NCBI GenBank assembly: GCA_963835705.1
Contig: CAWIGR010000022.1
Coordinates: 230,150-294,149, forward strand
DNA: 64,000 bases
Direction of reading: 5' to 3'
Source of the DNA: JACVRW01 sp963835705
GTDB lineage: Bacteria > Actinomycetota > Thermoleophilia > Solirubrobacterales > Thermoleophilaceae
The stretch's first letter is position 1. Every line of letters starts with the position of its first letter. Below, piece after piece: positions 38,799 through 46,936 of the stretch. Both the position numbers and the translations under genes were made by a program. A model generated the notes under the pieces. The model saw nothing but the letters and a program-made list of their open reading frames with translations. It made no database searches and was not told the DNA's origin.

Positions 38799-40265
38799 CT
38801 AGCCTGCCTGCGCGATCTCCACGAGGTCGGCCATCCGGAACGTACCTCTCGTGCCGAGCTCCTCGGGCCGCCAGGCCGGATCCCGGCTCAGGTAGGAGGT
38901 CGGATCTCCCTCGAGCAGGCCCACGAGCACCTCCGCGACGATCCGGCCACCCACGACCCCGAGGTGCGAGCCGCCGATCTGCCGGCCGTCCAGGTCGAGC
39001 CCCTTCTCCGCTTCGCGGAGGACGTAGAACCAGAGCGGAGTCGCGCGCAAGAGCTCCTCCCGAGCCTTGCGCGGAACCGTCTCGTCGAGCCGCAGGTCCT
39101 CGTCGTCCAGCACGGGCGCTTCCATCGCACCGGCCACGGACTGCGCCGACGGCAGCCTGAGCGCCCAGCCACGCTGCAGGTTGAGGCGCGGCAGCGCTTT
39201 GCCGGTCACGGGCAGGCTCCTGAGCGGCTTGACGATCGTCGTGTTGATCAGCTGACTGGCCTGCGGCTTTCCGTCCACGCCGGGCAGGTCGAAGAAGCGC
39301 TCCCAGTCGATCACCAGCCGCTGCGGAAGCCAGGTCACCCCTGCCAGGTCGGGAAAGAGTCGCGTTCCCCGGCGCACGCGACGCTGCAGGACGTAGTCGG
39401 AGCGGACCATGCTGTGACCGAAGCGGTATGCCGCGCCTGAGAACTCGACGGGGATGAAGGGCTGGTCCTGCCACTCGAAGTGCTCGAGGTGAACCGTCGC
39501 GGGCCCGCCGTCGTCCGGGGTCGTCAGCACCTGCCCCGCCATCTTCTCGCCCACCACCGCCGGCAGGAACTCGTGGACGATGATCCATTGGTAGTGCCAG
39601 CGGACGAGTTCCCGCGCCCTGTCGAAGAGCTCGTCCTCCGGTACCTCGCCTGCGAGACGATCGACGACGGCGTTGTGAAAGCGGAGGAAGAGAAGGTGCA
39701 GCTGCGAGACGATGACGTTCTCGTCGTTGCGGGCGTCGCCGATGAGGGCGCGCCCCTGATCGTTGCGCGGCAGATCCAAGCTTGCCCGCGGCAGGTTGGT
39801 GTCCCGGACCGTGGAGCCCTCCGGGTTGTGCGCCACGAGCAGCTTCGTGCCCTCCGGCTCCGCGTCCCGGTCGTACAGGAAGGGCTGGTCGGCGGGCCCG
39901 GAGCCGTACACGCTGTCGAGGTCGAAGCGCGGGGTGCGGAAGTTGACCAGCGAGTTCGGGTCGCCCCGCTTGTCCAGCCTCGACATCGGATCGAACGTGA
40001 TGTCGTGGTCGATGAACTGCCCGAGATAGGTGAAGCCGGCGGCGATGTCGGGGTTGTCGGAGCGCCGGGTGGTGTCGTCGGCCTCCATCCACTTGACGAG
40101 CTCCTCGAGCACCTCCACGCCGACATCGCTCTGCTTCAAGCACGGAAACATCTGCCCGAACCGTGTCCGCGGCGGACCGCCGCCGGGATCGACGTCCTGA
40201 CCGAGCGGAACCGCCGAGCCGTGCCGGGCGGCCCTCTCTACTCGATGGTCACGGTCTCGGTCCAT
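38799..40265 (-). CDS. animal-type haem peroxidase
   Basis: A 488-residue peroxidase of the myeloperoxidase/peroxidasin-like superfamily. The distal side reads LGQFIDHDITFDP (His87, with Asp86/Asp88) and the proximal His is 284 in YRFGHSMVRSD. The conserved GDARNDEN carries the catalytic Arg179 and Glu182. No signal peptide is seen, so it probably acts in the cytoplasm. I start at the ATG at 40265, which overlaps the upstream 102-residue gene by 28 nt; a start at MFPCLKQ, about 40,150, is possible. It is the last gene of a coupled operon with the large cyclase-type regulator. Confidence 0.88.
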   Translation of the reverse strand: MDRDRDHRVERAARHGSAVPLGQDVDPGGGPPRTRFGQMFPCLKQSDVGVEVLEELVKWMEADDTTRRSDNPDIAAGFTYLGQFIDHDITFDPMSRLDKRGDPNSLVNFRTPRFDLDSVYGSGPADQPFLYDRDAEPEGTKLLVAHNPEGSTVRDTNLPRASLDLPRNDQGRALIGDARNDENVIVSQLHLLFLRFHNAVVDRLAGEVPEDELFDRARELVRWHYQWIIVHEFLPAVVGEKMAGQVLTTPDDGGPATVHLEHFEWQDQPFIPVEFSGAAYRFGHSMVRSDYVLQRRVRRGTRLFPDLAGVTWLPQRLVIDWERFFDLPGVDGKPQASQLINTTIVKPLRSLPVTGKALPRLNLQRGWALRLPSAQSVAGAMEAPVLDDEDLRLDETVPRKAREELLRATPLWFYVLREAEKGLDLDGRQIGGSHLGVVGGRIVAEVLVGLLEGDPTSYLSRDPAWRPEELGTRGTFRMADLVEIAQAG

Positions 40266-40546
40266 GTGATCGTCAGCAGGTTCTCGCTCCGCGATTCGAC
40301 GCCGAAGGCAACCGCGCCGCCGGTGCCAAACTCTCCCGGGGCCGCCGCGTCGCTCACCGGGAGCTCGGCGTGCCACACCTCGGAGATCTCCTCCACGGAC
40401 TTGCTCGCCATCCGCTCGCCCTGCACCAGGACCACCCGGATGTCGAGGATGTCGGCGAGATCGGGATCGTCGGGATCCGATCTCCCCTCCACCCGCACGT
40501 TGTCGCCGATGATGCGGGCGTCTGTGAAGTTCGGCCTGGCTGGCAT
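40238..40546 (-). CDS. 102-residue protein of unknown function, between regulator and peroxidase
   Basis: A small acidic protein starting MPARPNFTDARIIGDNVRVE and ending with ITWTETVTIE. It looks like a beta-sandwich (alternating hydrophobic residues in DIRVVLVQGERM and ENLLTITWTETV). It has no signal, no Cys and no membrane segment. Its start overlaps the regulator stop by 1 nt (TAATG) and its end overlaps the peroxidase start by 28 nt. The tight fusion suggests a partner of the peroxidase, for example a substrate or scaffold subunit, but I recognise no family. Confidence 0.75.
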   Translation of the reverse strand: MPARPNFTDARIIGDNVRVEGRSDPDDPDLADILDIRVVLVQGERMASKSVEEISEVWHAELPVSDAAAPGEFGTGGAVAFGVESRSENLLTITWTETVTIE

Positions 40547-43500
40547 TACGTACCTCCTGGTCGTCGGCTGAGTAACGAACGCGCCCGTGCGGCCGCGGCA
40601 GCGTTGCCCTTGAGCTCATACATCTCCAGGCCCTCGCGGGCCGCATGATCCGCGCCTTCCGTGCGTGCGCAGGTCCGCAGCACCTCGGCCAGATCGAGCA
40701 GCGCGTCGCCGCGATGTGACAGCAAGTCGGTCGCTTCGCCGAGCGCGACCGCCTCGCGTGCGAGGACCTCGGCCTCGTCGCAGCGGCCTTCGCGCGCAAG
40801 GACCTTGGCCTGCACGCCGCGCCAGATCATCTGCGTCATCGCGTCCTCGGTCGCCGCGATCTCCTGGGCCGCTCGGCAGAGCTCCCCCGCCTCGTCCAAG
40901 CGCCCTTGGGCGAGGACGGCCTGGGCGAGCAGGGCCGTGCTGGTCGAGAGCGCGCCACCCCCGCCCATGGAGGTCAGCGTCTCGACATCTGCGCGTAGCC
41001 GCACCTCCGCGAGCGCGGGCTGCCCGGCCAGCAACCTGACCCATGCCTCGAGATGGGACACGCCGGCGTAGAGGCCGCCGAGCTCGCGAAGGATCCCGCT
41101 CGCCTGGTCGAGAAGCCGTTCCGCGACCTCGAAATCGCCTTTCATCGCGTGCAGCAAGGCCAGTGGGTTGAGTGCCGACGCCGTGGCGAACGGGCTCGCC
41201 CGAACGAGCTCGCCGAACCCCTCGCAACGCCGGATCGCCTCATCGACCTGAGTCGGACCGAGCCCGGCCGCCAGCGCGCGCCACCCGACGACCTCGAACA
41301 GCTCGTGCTGGTCGCCCGCGTGGCGGGCCCGATTCGCGGCCTCGCGCCATGCCCCGTCGGCGCTTTCCACGCGTCCCGCGTTCCAATCGAGCTGGCCGCG
41401 CAGCAGCCATACCCGGCTCAGCCCGTACTCATCCCGCTCACGCTCCAGCACCGGCAGGACCGTGTCTGTGACACGCCGCGCCTGCTCGGCTCCGGCACTC
41501 GGCTCCGTTTCGAAGCGCACGAGCTCTCGCTCGAGCTGCGCGCGTGCAAGCAGGCGCGGTCCCGGAGCTCGGGCGATCGCCTCGTCCAGCACGCGAGCGG
41601 CGTCGGCGATACGGCCCGCTTCGAACAGCGAGGCGCCGAGCGCGGGCATGAGCTCCGCGCGCGCGGGATCGTCCCGGTCCAGGAGCGATTCCGCCCGCTC
41701 GAGGAGGCGTGCTCCGGCCACCGGATCGCCGCGGAGAAGCGCGGCTTCAGCGGCCCCCGAGAGGCGCTCCGCCGCCTCGGCGGCCAGCGCTCGCTCGCGT
41801 TCGCCCGTACGCCCTAGCTCGGCCAGGTGGCGGTAGGCCTCTTCGAGGTGATACCCCACCCTCTCGTCCCGAGGCGCCGGGACATGCTCCAGCCAGCGCG
41901 CCATCCGCTCATGGAGCTCCGCACGCCGCTGCTTCGGCACGCCCTGGTAGGCGGCCTCCCGAATGAGCACGTGAGCGAATCGGAACGCGTCCTCCCCCGG
42001 GAGGTCGGACCGGTCGGGCCGGATCAGCTGCTTCTGGACCAGGGAGACCAGGGGCGGGGCGATTCCCGCGGGAGGGCCCTGGCCGAGCAGCTCCGCCACC
42101 GCGCCGACGTGGAAGATGCGGCCCTCGACCGAGGCGTGCTCGATCACCGCCCGCTCTTCGGGTTCGAGACGGTCGATGCGTGCGGCGAGCACCGCCTGAA
42201 TGGTCGAGGGAAGGCCGCCCTCGCCGTTCCCGGCGCCGACCGCCGCCAACTGCTCGAGGAAGAGCGGGTTGCCCTCGGCTGTCTTCACGATCCGGACGGC
42301 CGTGCCCGGCTCGACTGCATCGGCGCCCCCCGCGTCTTCGACGAGCTGGCGGGCGTCCGCATCCGAGAGCGCATCCAGCACCACCAGCGATCGCCCCGGC
42401 AGTCTTCCGGCCCAGGCGGGGCGTGTCTCCAGGAACTCGGGACGAGCCAGGCATGCCAGCAGGATCGGGGGCCCGCTCGAGAACGCGACGAGGTAGTCGA
42501 GGAGATCGAGCAGAGCCGGCTCCGCCCAGTGGACGTCCTCGACGAAGATCACGAGGGGGCGCCGGCCGGCGACCCGCTCGAACAGCCTTCGGACGGCCCA
42601 GTGGATCTCCTCGGACTGGGCCGGCCGGTCCGACAGACCGATCGCGGACAGGACCAGCCGCGCGGCCTGCTCGTCACCCTCGAGGACCTCGTCGAGCCAC
42701 TCGCTCGGGTCGCTATCCCCGAGCCGCTGGACGATCTCGGCAAGGGGGCGGTAGGCGACCCCCTCGCCATATGAGAGGCAGCGCCCGACAGCCACCGTGG
42801 CCTCGTCCTCCAGCTCCGACACGAGCTCGAAAGCAAGACGCGACTTGCCGATTCCGGCCGGCCCCACGATTGCCACGGCCTGACAGGCCTCCTCGTCCAG
42901 TGCGCGAGCGTAGGCCGCGCGGAGCGTTTCGAGCTCCCGCTCGCGTCCGACGAACCGGCTCCTGACCGTCAGGGGCCGCGCGGCGCCGTCCCCGTCCAAG
43001 TCGAGAAGCCGCCACGGCTGCACCCTGCCGGTTCGCCCCTTCAGGACCAGCGGCTCCAGGCGCTCGGCGCGTACGCTGTCCCGGACCAGCTCGTACACGT
43101 TCTCGCCCAGCAGGATCTCGCCGCTGGGCGCGGTCCCCTCGAGCCGGGAGGCGACGTTGTAGGCGTCCCCCACCGCGAACGGCGCCCGCCGCGCGCCGGC
43201 GCTCAGGAACACCTCGCCGGACTCGACTCCCAACTTCATGGAGATCTCGACACCGCGCACGCGCTCGAGCTCGGCGCTCAGCGCCTCGCAGGCCTCGCGC
43301 AACTCCACGGCGGCCCGGACGGCTCGCAGGGCGTCGTCCTCGTTCAGCCTCCGAAGCCCGAACACCCCCACCACCGCGTCGCCGATGAATCCCTCGACCG
43401 TGCCGCCGTGGCGCTCGATCACCGCCCCGCACATCTCCGAGTAGCGATCGAGGAGCCCGTGCAGCGTCTCCGGGTCGAGCCGCTCGGCGAGACCCGTCGA

Positions 43501-44418
43501 TCCGACGAGGTCGGCGAAGACGATGCTCACGAGCCGGCGTGTGCCGCCGCGTCGGTCGGTGTCGGAAGGCGCCGGCTCGATCTCGCCGTTGCTGTCCGCC
43601 GGCGGCGGTCCGCGCCCGCCGGGCGGAGCCTCGATTGCGCGGCCGGGCGGTGGAGCGAGCACCGGCCCCGCAAGATCCGGGTCCTGGGCGAGCACCGCGC
43701 GTTCGAGCTCTCGCAGCCGCTCGCCGGGCTCGATCCCCAGCTCCTCGACGAGATGCCTCCTCGTGTCCTGGTAGACCTGAAGCGCGTCGGCCTGCCGGTC
43801 GGCGCGATATAGGGCGAGCATCAGCTGGCCCCGGAGGGCCTCGCGGTAGGGGTACTCGGCGATTAGGTTCTCCAGCTGCCCGATCACCTCCGTGTGGCGC
43901 CCCACAGCCAGCTTGGCCTCGACCAGCGCCTCGAGAGCGGTTACGCGCAGGTCTTCGAGCCGCGCGGCCTCCGGTTGCACGAACGGCTCGTACGCGAGGT
44001 CGGCAAGCGGCGGGCCGCGCCACAGGGAAACCCCCTCTTCGAGCGCGGTGAGGGCGCCCTCCGGGTCGCCCGCGGAAAGCCCGGCCCTGCCCTCGGCCAC
44101 CAGGCGCTCGAAGCGACGCGCGTCGATGCGCTCGGGATCGAGGAGAAGCTCGTAGCCGTGCTCGCGCGTGAGCACAAGATCGGTCTCGCCGGCGGCTAGC
44201 AGCGCCCTGCGCAGCCGGGAGATGTGGACCTGGACGGTCTTCGCCGCGGACGCAGGCGGCTGGTCGCCCCACAGCTCGTCGATGAGCCGGTCGGTGCTGA
44301 GCGTCTCGTTTGCGTGCAGCAGCAGGAGGGCCAGCACGGCCCGGCGCTTGGTGCCGCCGAGCGGAACGGGCTGGCCACGGTCGAGAGCCTCGAGCGGGCC
44401 AAGAATGCGGAAGTCCAT
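40546..44418 (-). CDS. giant BTAD/adenylate-cyclase-domain/AAA ATPase regulator with TPR tail
   Basis: 1290 residues in four parts. An OmpR-like winged helix (about 1-95, KTVQVHISRLRRALLAAGE) and a BTAD activation domain (about 97-245) form a SARP-type regulator. A class III cyclase homology domain (about 292-465) keeps the catalytic residues Asp303 (FADLVGST), Asp347 (FIGDAVVG), Asn421 and Arg425 (GDAYNVASRLEG). An AAA_16 ATPase follows (P-loop GPAGIGKS at 519-526, VIFVEDVHWAEP). The remaining ~550 residues are TPR-like helical repeats. It resembles a MalT/AfsR-type sensor-activator that could make cAMP or read nucleotides. It heads the peroxidase operon. Confidence 0.9.
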   Translation of the reverse strand: MDFRILGPLEALDRGQPVPLGGTKRRAVLALLLLHANETLSTDRLIDELWGDQPPASAAKTVQVHISRLRRALLAAGETDLVLTREHGYELLLDPERIDARRFERLVAEGRAGLSAGDPEGALTALEEGVSLWRGPPLADLAYEPFVQPEAARLEDLRVTALEALVEAKLAVGRHTEVIGQLENLIAEYPYREALRGQLMLALYRADRQADALQVYQDTRRHLVEELGIEPGERLRELERAVLAQDPDLAGPVLAPPPGRAIEAPPGGRGPPPADSNGEIEPAPSDTDRRGGTRRLVSIVFADLVGSTGLAERLDPETLHGLLDRYSEMCGAVIERHGGTVEGFIGDAVVGVFGLRRLNEDDALRAVRAAVELREACEALSAELERVRGVEISMKLGVESGEVFLSAGARRAPFAVGDAYNVASRLEGTAPSGEILLGENVYELVRDSVRAERLEPLVLKGRTGRVQPWRLLDLDGDGAARPLTVRSRFVGRERELETLRAAYARALDEEACQAVAIVGPAGIGKSRLAFELVSELEDEATVAVGRCLSYGEGVAYRPLAEIVQRLGDSDPSEWLDEVLEGDEQAARLVLSAIGLSDRPAQSEEIHWAVRRLFERVAGRRPLVIFVEDVHWAEPALLDLLDYLVAFSSGPPILLACLARPEFLETRPAWAGRLPGRSLVVLDALSDADARQLVEDAGGADAVEPGTAVRIVKTAEGNPLFLEQLAAVGAGNGEGGLPSTIQAVLAARIDRLEPEERAVIEHASVEGRIFHVGAVAELLGQGPPAGIAPPLVSLVQKQLIRPDRSDLPGEDAFRFAHVLIREAAYQGVPKQRRAELHERMARWLEHVPAPRDERVGYHLEEAYRHLAELGRTGERERALAAEAAERLSGAAEAALLRGDPVAGARLLERAESLLDRDDPARAELMPALGASLFEAGRIADAARVLDEAIARAPGPRLLARAQLERELVRFETEPSAGAEQARRVTDTVLPVLERERDEYGLSRVWLLRGQLDWNAGRVESADGAWREAANRARHAGDQHELFEVVGWRALAAGLGPTQVDEAIRRCEGFGELVRASPFATASALNPLALLHAMKGDFEVAERLLDQASGILRELGGLYAGVSHLEAWVRLLAGQPALAEVRLRADVETLTSMGGGGALSTSTALLAQAVLAQGRLDEAGELCRAAQEIAATEDAMTQMIWRGVQAKVLAREGRCDEAEVLAREAVALGEATDLLSHRGDALLDLAEVLRTCARTEGADHAAREGLEMYELKGNAAAAARARSLLSRRPGGT

Positions 44419-44601
44419 GCGAGCAGCGGACCTAGGGGCCAGTCCAAGACCAACGTACCGCAGCCAGCCGCCCCCGCCAAGCGCAGTTGCCGGGCTGTTA
44501 CCGCCACGTCACCGCGCAGCAACCGCCCGCCCGGAGTATCGCCGCAACACCAAACCCGGGCGGGGCCCACCAAAGGCACCGACCGCGAACAGGAGGCAAT
44601 C

Positions 44602-45051
44602 ATGGGACATGCAATTCCCAAGCAGCACCCGGCGGTCGTTCTTCGCTCCCACTTCAACCTGGTGCGAGCGCTGCTCGCCGTCGCGATGGTCGCCCTCGTC
44701 GGGATGACGATCGCGCTCGTGATCGTCGCGAACGACGACAACGAGGCCGGACCCGCGAGCGCCGTCCAGGCGGCCCCGGTGGTGCCGACCCCGCTGCCCG
44801 CCTACCCGACCCCCAGCCCAGAGGCCGTCAACCCCGGCGCCGGCCGGGACTTCTCGGGGCCCGCGCCCACCCGCAGGCTGGATGGCGCGACTGACATCCC
44901 GAACACCGCGCCGGTGATCCCCGGCACCCGCTACGACGGCGGCCCCGAGGAGGGCACCCGCGGTCAGCTCAGCTCCCCGGTGGCCCCCGAGGCCCGCTAC
45001 GACGGCGGCCCCGAGGAAGGCACCAGGGGCCCGGGCTTCAGCACGGACTAG
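44602..45051 (+). CDS. single-pass membrane protein with repeated YDGGPEEGTRG motif
   Basis: A 149-residue protein from an ATG with AGGAGG upstream. The cytoplasmic N-terminus reads MGHAIPKQHPAVVLRSHFNL; one helix follows (about 22-43: ALLAVAMVALVGMTIALVIV). A Pro/Ala-rich extracellular part carries two nearly identical copies of RYDGGPEEGTRG, 22 residues apart (66-nt period; 44929 and 44995). I have seen this motif in small proteins of related actinobacteria without assigned function. It is divergent from the giant regulator (183-nt gap) and followed by a terminator. Confidence 0.75.
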   Translation: MGHAIPKQHPAVVLRSHFNLVRALLAVAMVALVGMTIALVIVANDDNEAGPASAVQAAPVVPTPLPAYPTPSPEAVNPGAGRDFSGPAPTRRLDGATDIPNTAPVIPGTRYDGGPEEGTRGQLSSPVAPEARYDGGPEEGTRGPGFSTD

Positions 45052-45071
45052 CTCCACCCTATCCCCAGCGC

Positions 45072-45097
45072 AAGGGCCCTCCAGCCGGAGGGCCCTT
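45072..45097 (+). terminator. intrinsic terminator after the YDGGPEEGTRG protein gene
   Basis: An 11-bp perfect stem (AAGGGCCCTCC / GGAGGGCCCTT) and AGCC loop. It can serve both directions; the kinase-LLM gene ends 13 nt beyond on the other strand. Confidence 0.8.
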
Positions 45098-45109
45098 TCG
45101 CGTGCGAGA

Positions 45110-46583
45110 TCAGCCGGGCCTGCGCCCGTTCCCGCCGCCGAAGGCCGCGATCACCTCGCCGAAGCGGCGCACCGATTCGGCGCCCTCGGCGTCGGACAGG
45201 CCGACGATCGCGGTCTCCACACCGGCTTCCGCCAACTCCCGGTAGCGCCCCACGTGCTCGTCGGCGGTCGCTGCCCCGGAGCCCTCACGCGCGTCCGAGC
45301 GAGGCCACCACCCGGGCAGGCGCCAGATGCGTGACCTCGACTGTGGCCGGGTCGCGCTCCTCGGCCTCGCAGTGCTCCCGCAGCACGGCGAGCTTGCGAC
45401 GCACCCTGTCCACGTCGCCGACCAGGTTGCATGCGTCGGCGTGACGGGCCACGAGCCGCAGCGTCCGCTTCTCGCCCGACCCGCCCACCATGATCGGCAC
45501 CTTCTCCTGCAGCGGCCGCGGGTAGCACACGGCCTCGCTCACCGTCAGCGTTCGCCCCTCGAAGCGCGGCGAGCCGGGACCCCACAGGAGCGGCAGCAGC
45601 TCCAGCGCGTCCTCGAGCCGGTCGAAGCGCTCCGCGAGGGGCGGGAAGTCCCATCCGTACAGCTCGTGCTCGCGCTCGAACCAGGCCGCGCCTATCCCGC
45701 ACATCGCCCGGCCGCCTGACAGCACGTCGAGCGTCGCCACGATCTTCCCCAGGTGGGCGATGTTTCGGTAGGTGATGCCGGTGACGAGCGTCCCGAGCCG
45801 GATGCGCTCCGTGACGCCGGCCAGGTACCCGAGCGTCGTGTAGCTCTCGAGCATGTCCTCCCACTCCCGGCCGACCTGCGGGATCTGCAGGAAGTGGTCC
45901 ATCACCCAGAGGCTGGTGAAGCCGGTCTCCTCCGCCGCGCGGGCCACCTCCGCGAGCGCCGTCGCGGTGGCGGCCGGGTGGTCCGGAAATCCGAAGCGAG
46001 ACACCTGCAGGCCGAACTCGAGCGTCATCGGGTCCTCCTTCTGCCGCTCGGCGGCATCCAGGGCTGTCAGGAAGGCGGGCGGAACCAGGTCAACCGGGGC
46101 TGCGCGGTGGACGCCGGCGAACCCCTCGGCGGCGAGAGTCTCGAGCACGGTCTCAGCCTCGCGCAGCTGGGCGGTGACCACCTTACTCGGCACGGGGCTC
46201 GCGCGGGCACGGTTGCGTGCCCGGACCTCCGCGGCGGGCGGGTCGAACACCACCGCGTGGGCCGGGACCCCGCGCCGCTCGGCGAGCTCGCGCCAGGCGC
46301 CGCGGCGCGCCGGCTCGAGGCCGGTCGAGTCGATCACGGTGGTGAGGCGCCGGCGCAGCCGCTTGTCGACGATCAATTCGAGTACCTCGAACGCGTCGCG
46401 ACTGGCACGTTGGTCGCGCTCGCCCGCCCCGACCACGGCGCGCAACCGGTCCGACGAGACGACCTGGTCGGGATGGAACCACTCGCTCGCCCAGCGCGAC
46501 TTGCCGGCGGCGGTGGCGCCCACGAGTACGACGAGGCAGGGATCGGGGAGGCGCAGCGGAGCGATGAGTTCGGACCCTTGCAC
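45110..46583 (-). CDS. polynucleotide-kinase-like AAA domain fused to an F420-type LLM oxidoreductase (one frameshift)
   Basis: Residues 1-185 are a P-loop kinase (VGATAAGKSRW, SDRLRAVVGAGERDQ, TTVIDSTGLEPARR). From residue 186 (MTLEFGLQVSRFGF) it is a luciferase-like monooxygenase with TGFTSLWVMDHFLQIP, GTLVTGITYRNIAHLGK, LSGGRAMCGIGAAWFEREH and PIMVGGSGEKRTL. A strong internal ribosome-binding site (AAGGAGGACCCG) precedes the ATG at 46028, so the LLM part can also be made alone. Near 45,291 one extra base shifts the frame; the other frame continues sensibly to RELAEAGVETAIVGLSDAEG and a stop at 45110. Confidence 0.78.
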
Positions 46584-46620
46584 ACGTCTAACCTCGCGAT
46601 GATGGGCGCTCCCTCCACGC

Positions 46621-46666
46621 GGTGGCGACGAGCACGCGTTCCGCCACCTGGTCGAGCTCGACCAGG
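46621..46666. repeat. overlapping inverted repeats including a perfect 20-bp palindrome
   Basis: GGTGGCG (46621-46627) pairs with CGCCACC (46642-46648), and directly after it CCTGGTCGAGCTCGACCAGG (46647-46666) is a perfect 20-bp palindrome. It lies between the stop of the 85-residue gene and the start of the kinase-LLM gene. It could be a terminator for the former or an operator for the latter. Confidence 0.6.
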
Positions 46667-46667
46667 G

Positions 46668-46925
46668 CTAGGCAGCGACGGCGTTGTAATACCGGACGGC
46701 AAGACCGGTCAGGAGCGCCTCGTAGCAGGACTCGATCGTCATGTCGTGCTCGTCCGCGTAGACGCGCAGCCCGGCGCTCTCGATCGCCTCGCTCTCGGCG
46801 ATCACCTCGTCCACGAGGTCCGGGTGCTGGTCGGAGAAGTAGGCCCCCATCGAGTAGAGGCTCGTGTCCATGAGCCCCTCGAGGAAGGAGTCGTCCCCGG
46901 CGGCGGGGCTCGGCTTCGCGCCCAT
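46668..46925 (-). CDS. 85-residue acidic protein, unknown function
   Basis: It starts MGAKPSPAAGDDSFLEGLMD and continues with helical acidic text (VDEVIAESEAIESAGLRVYA, DEHDMTIESCYEALLTGLAV). No signal peptide or membrane helix. It ends RYYNAVAA. I recognise no family. It follows the sigma-fusion gene by 11 nt on the same strand and so is probably co-transcribed with it. Confidence 0.6.
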   Translation of the reverse strand: MGAKPSPAAGDDSFLEGLMDTSLYSMGAYFSDQHPDLVDEVIAESEAIESAGLRVYADEHDMTIESCYEALLTGLAVRYYNAVAA

Positions 46926-46936
46926 CGGCGCGCAGA

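Noticed and set aside
41053..41817. Plus-strand frames over the giant regulator as separate genes
   Set aside because: All lie antisense to the TPR/ATPase part, lack ribosome-binding sites and give no recognisable protein.
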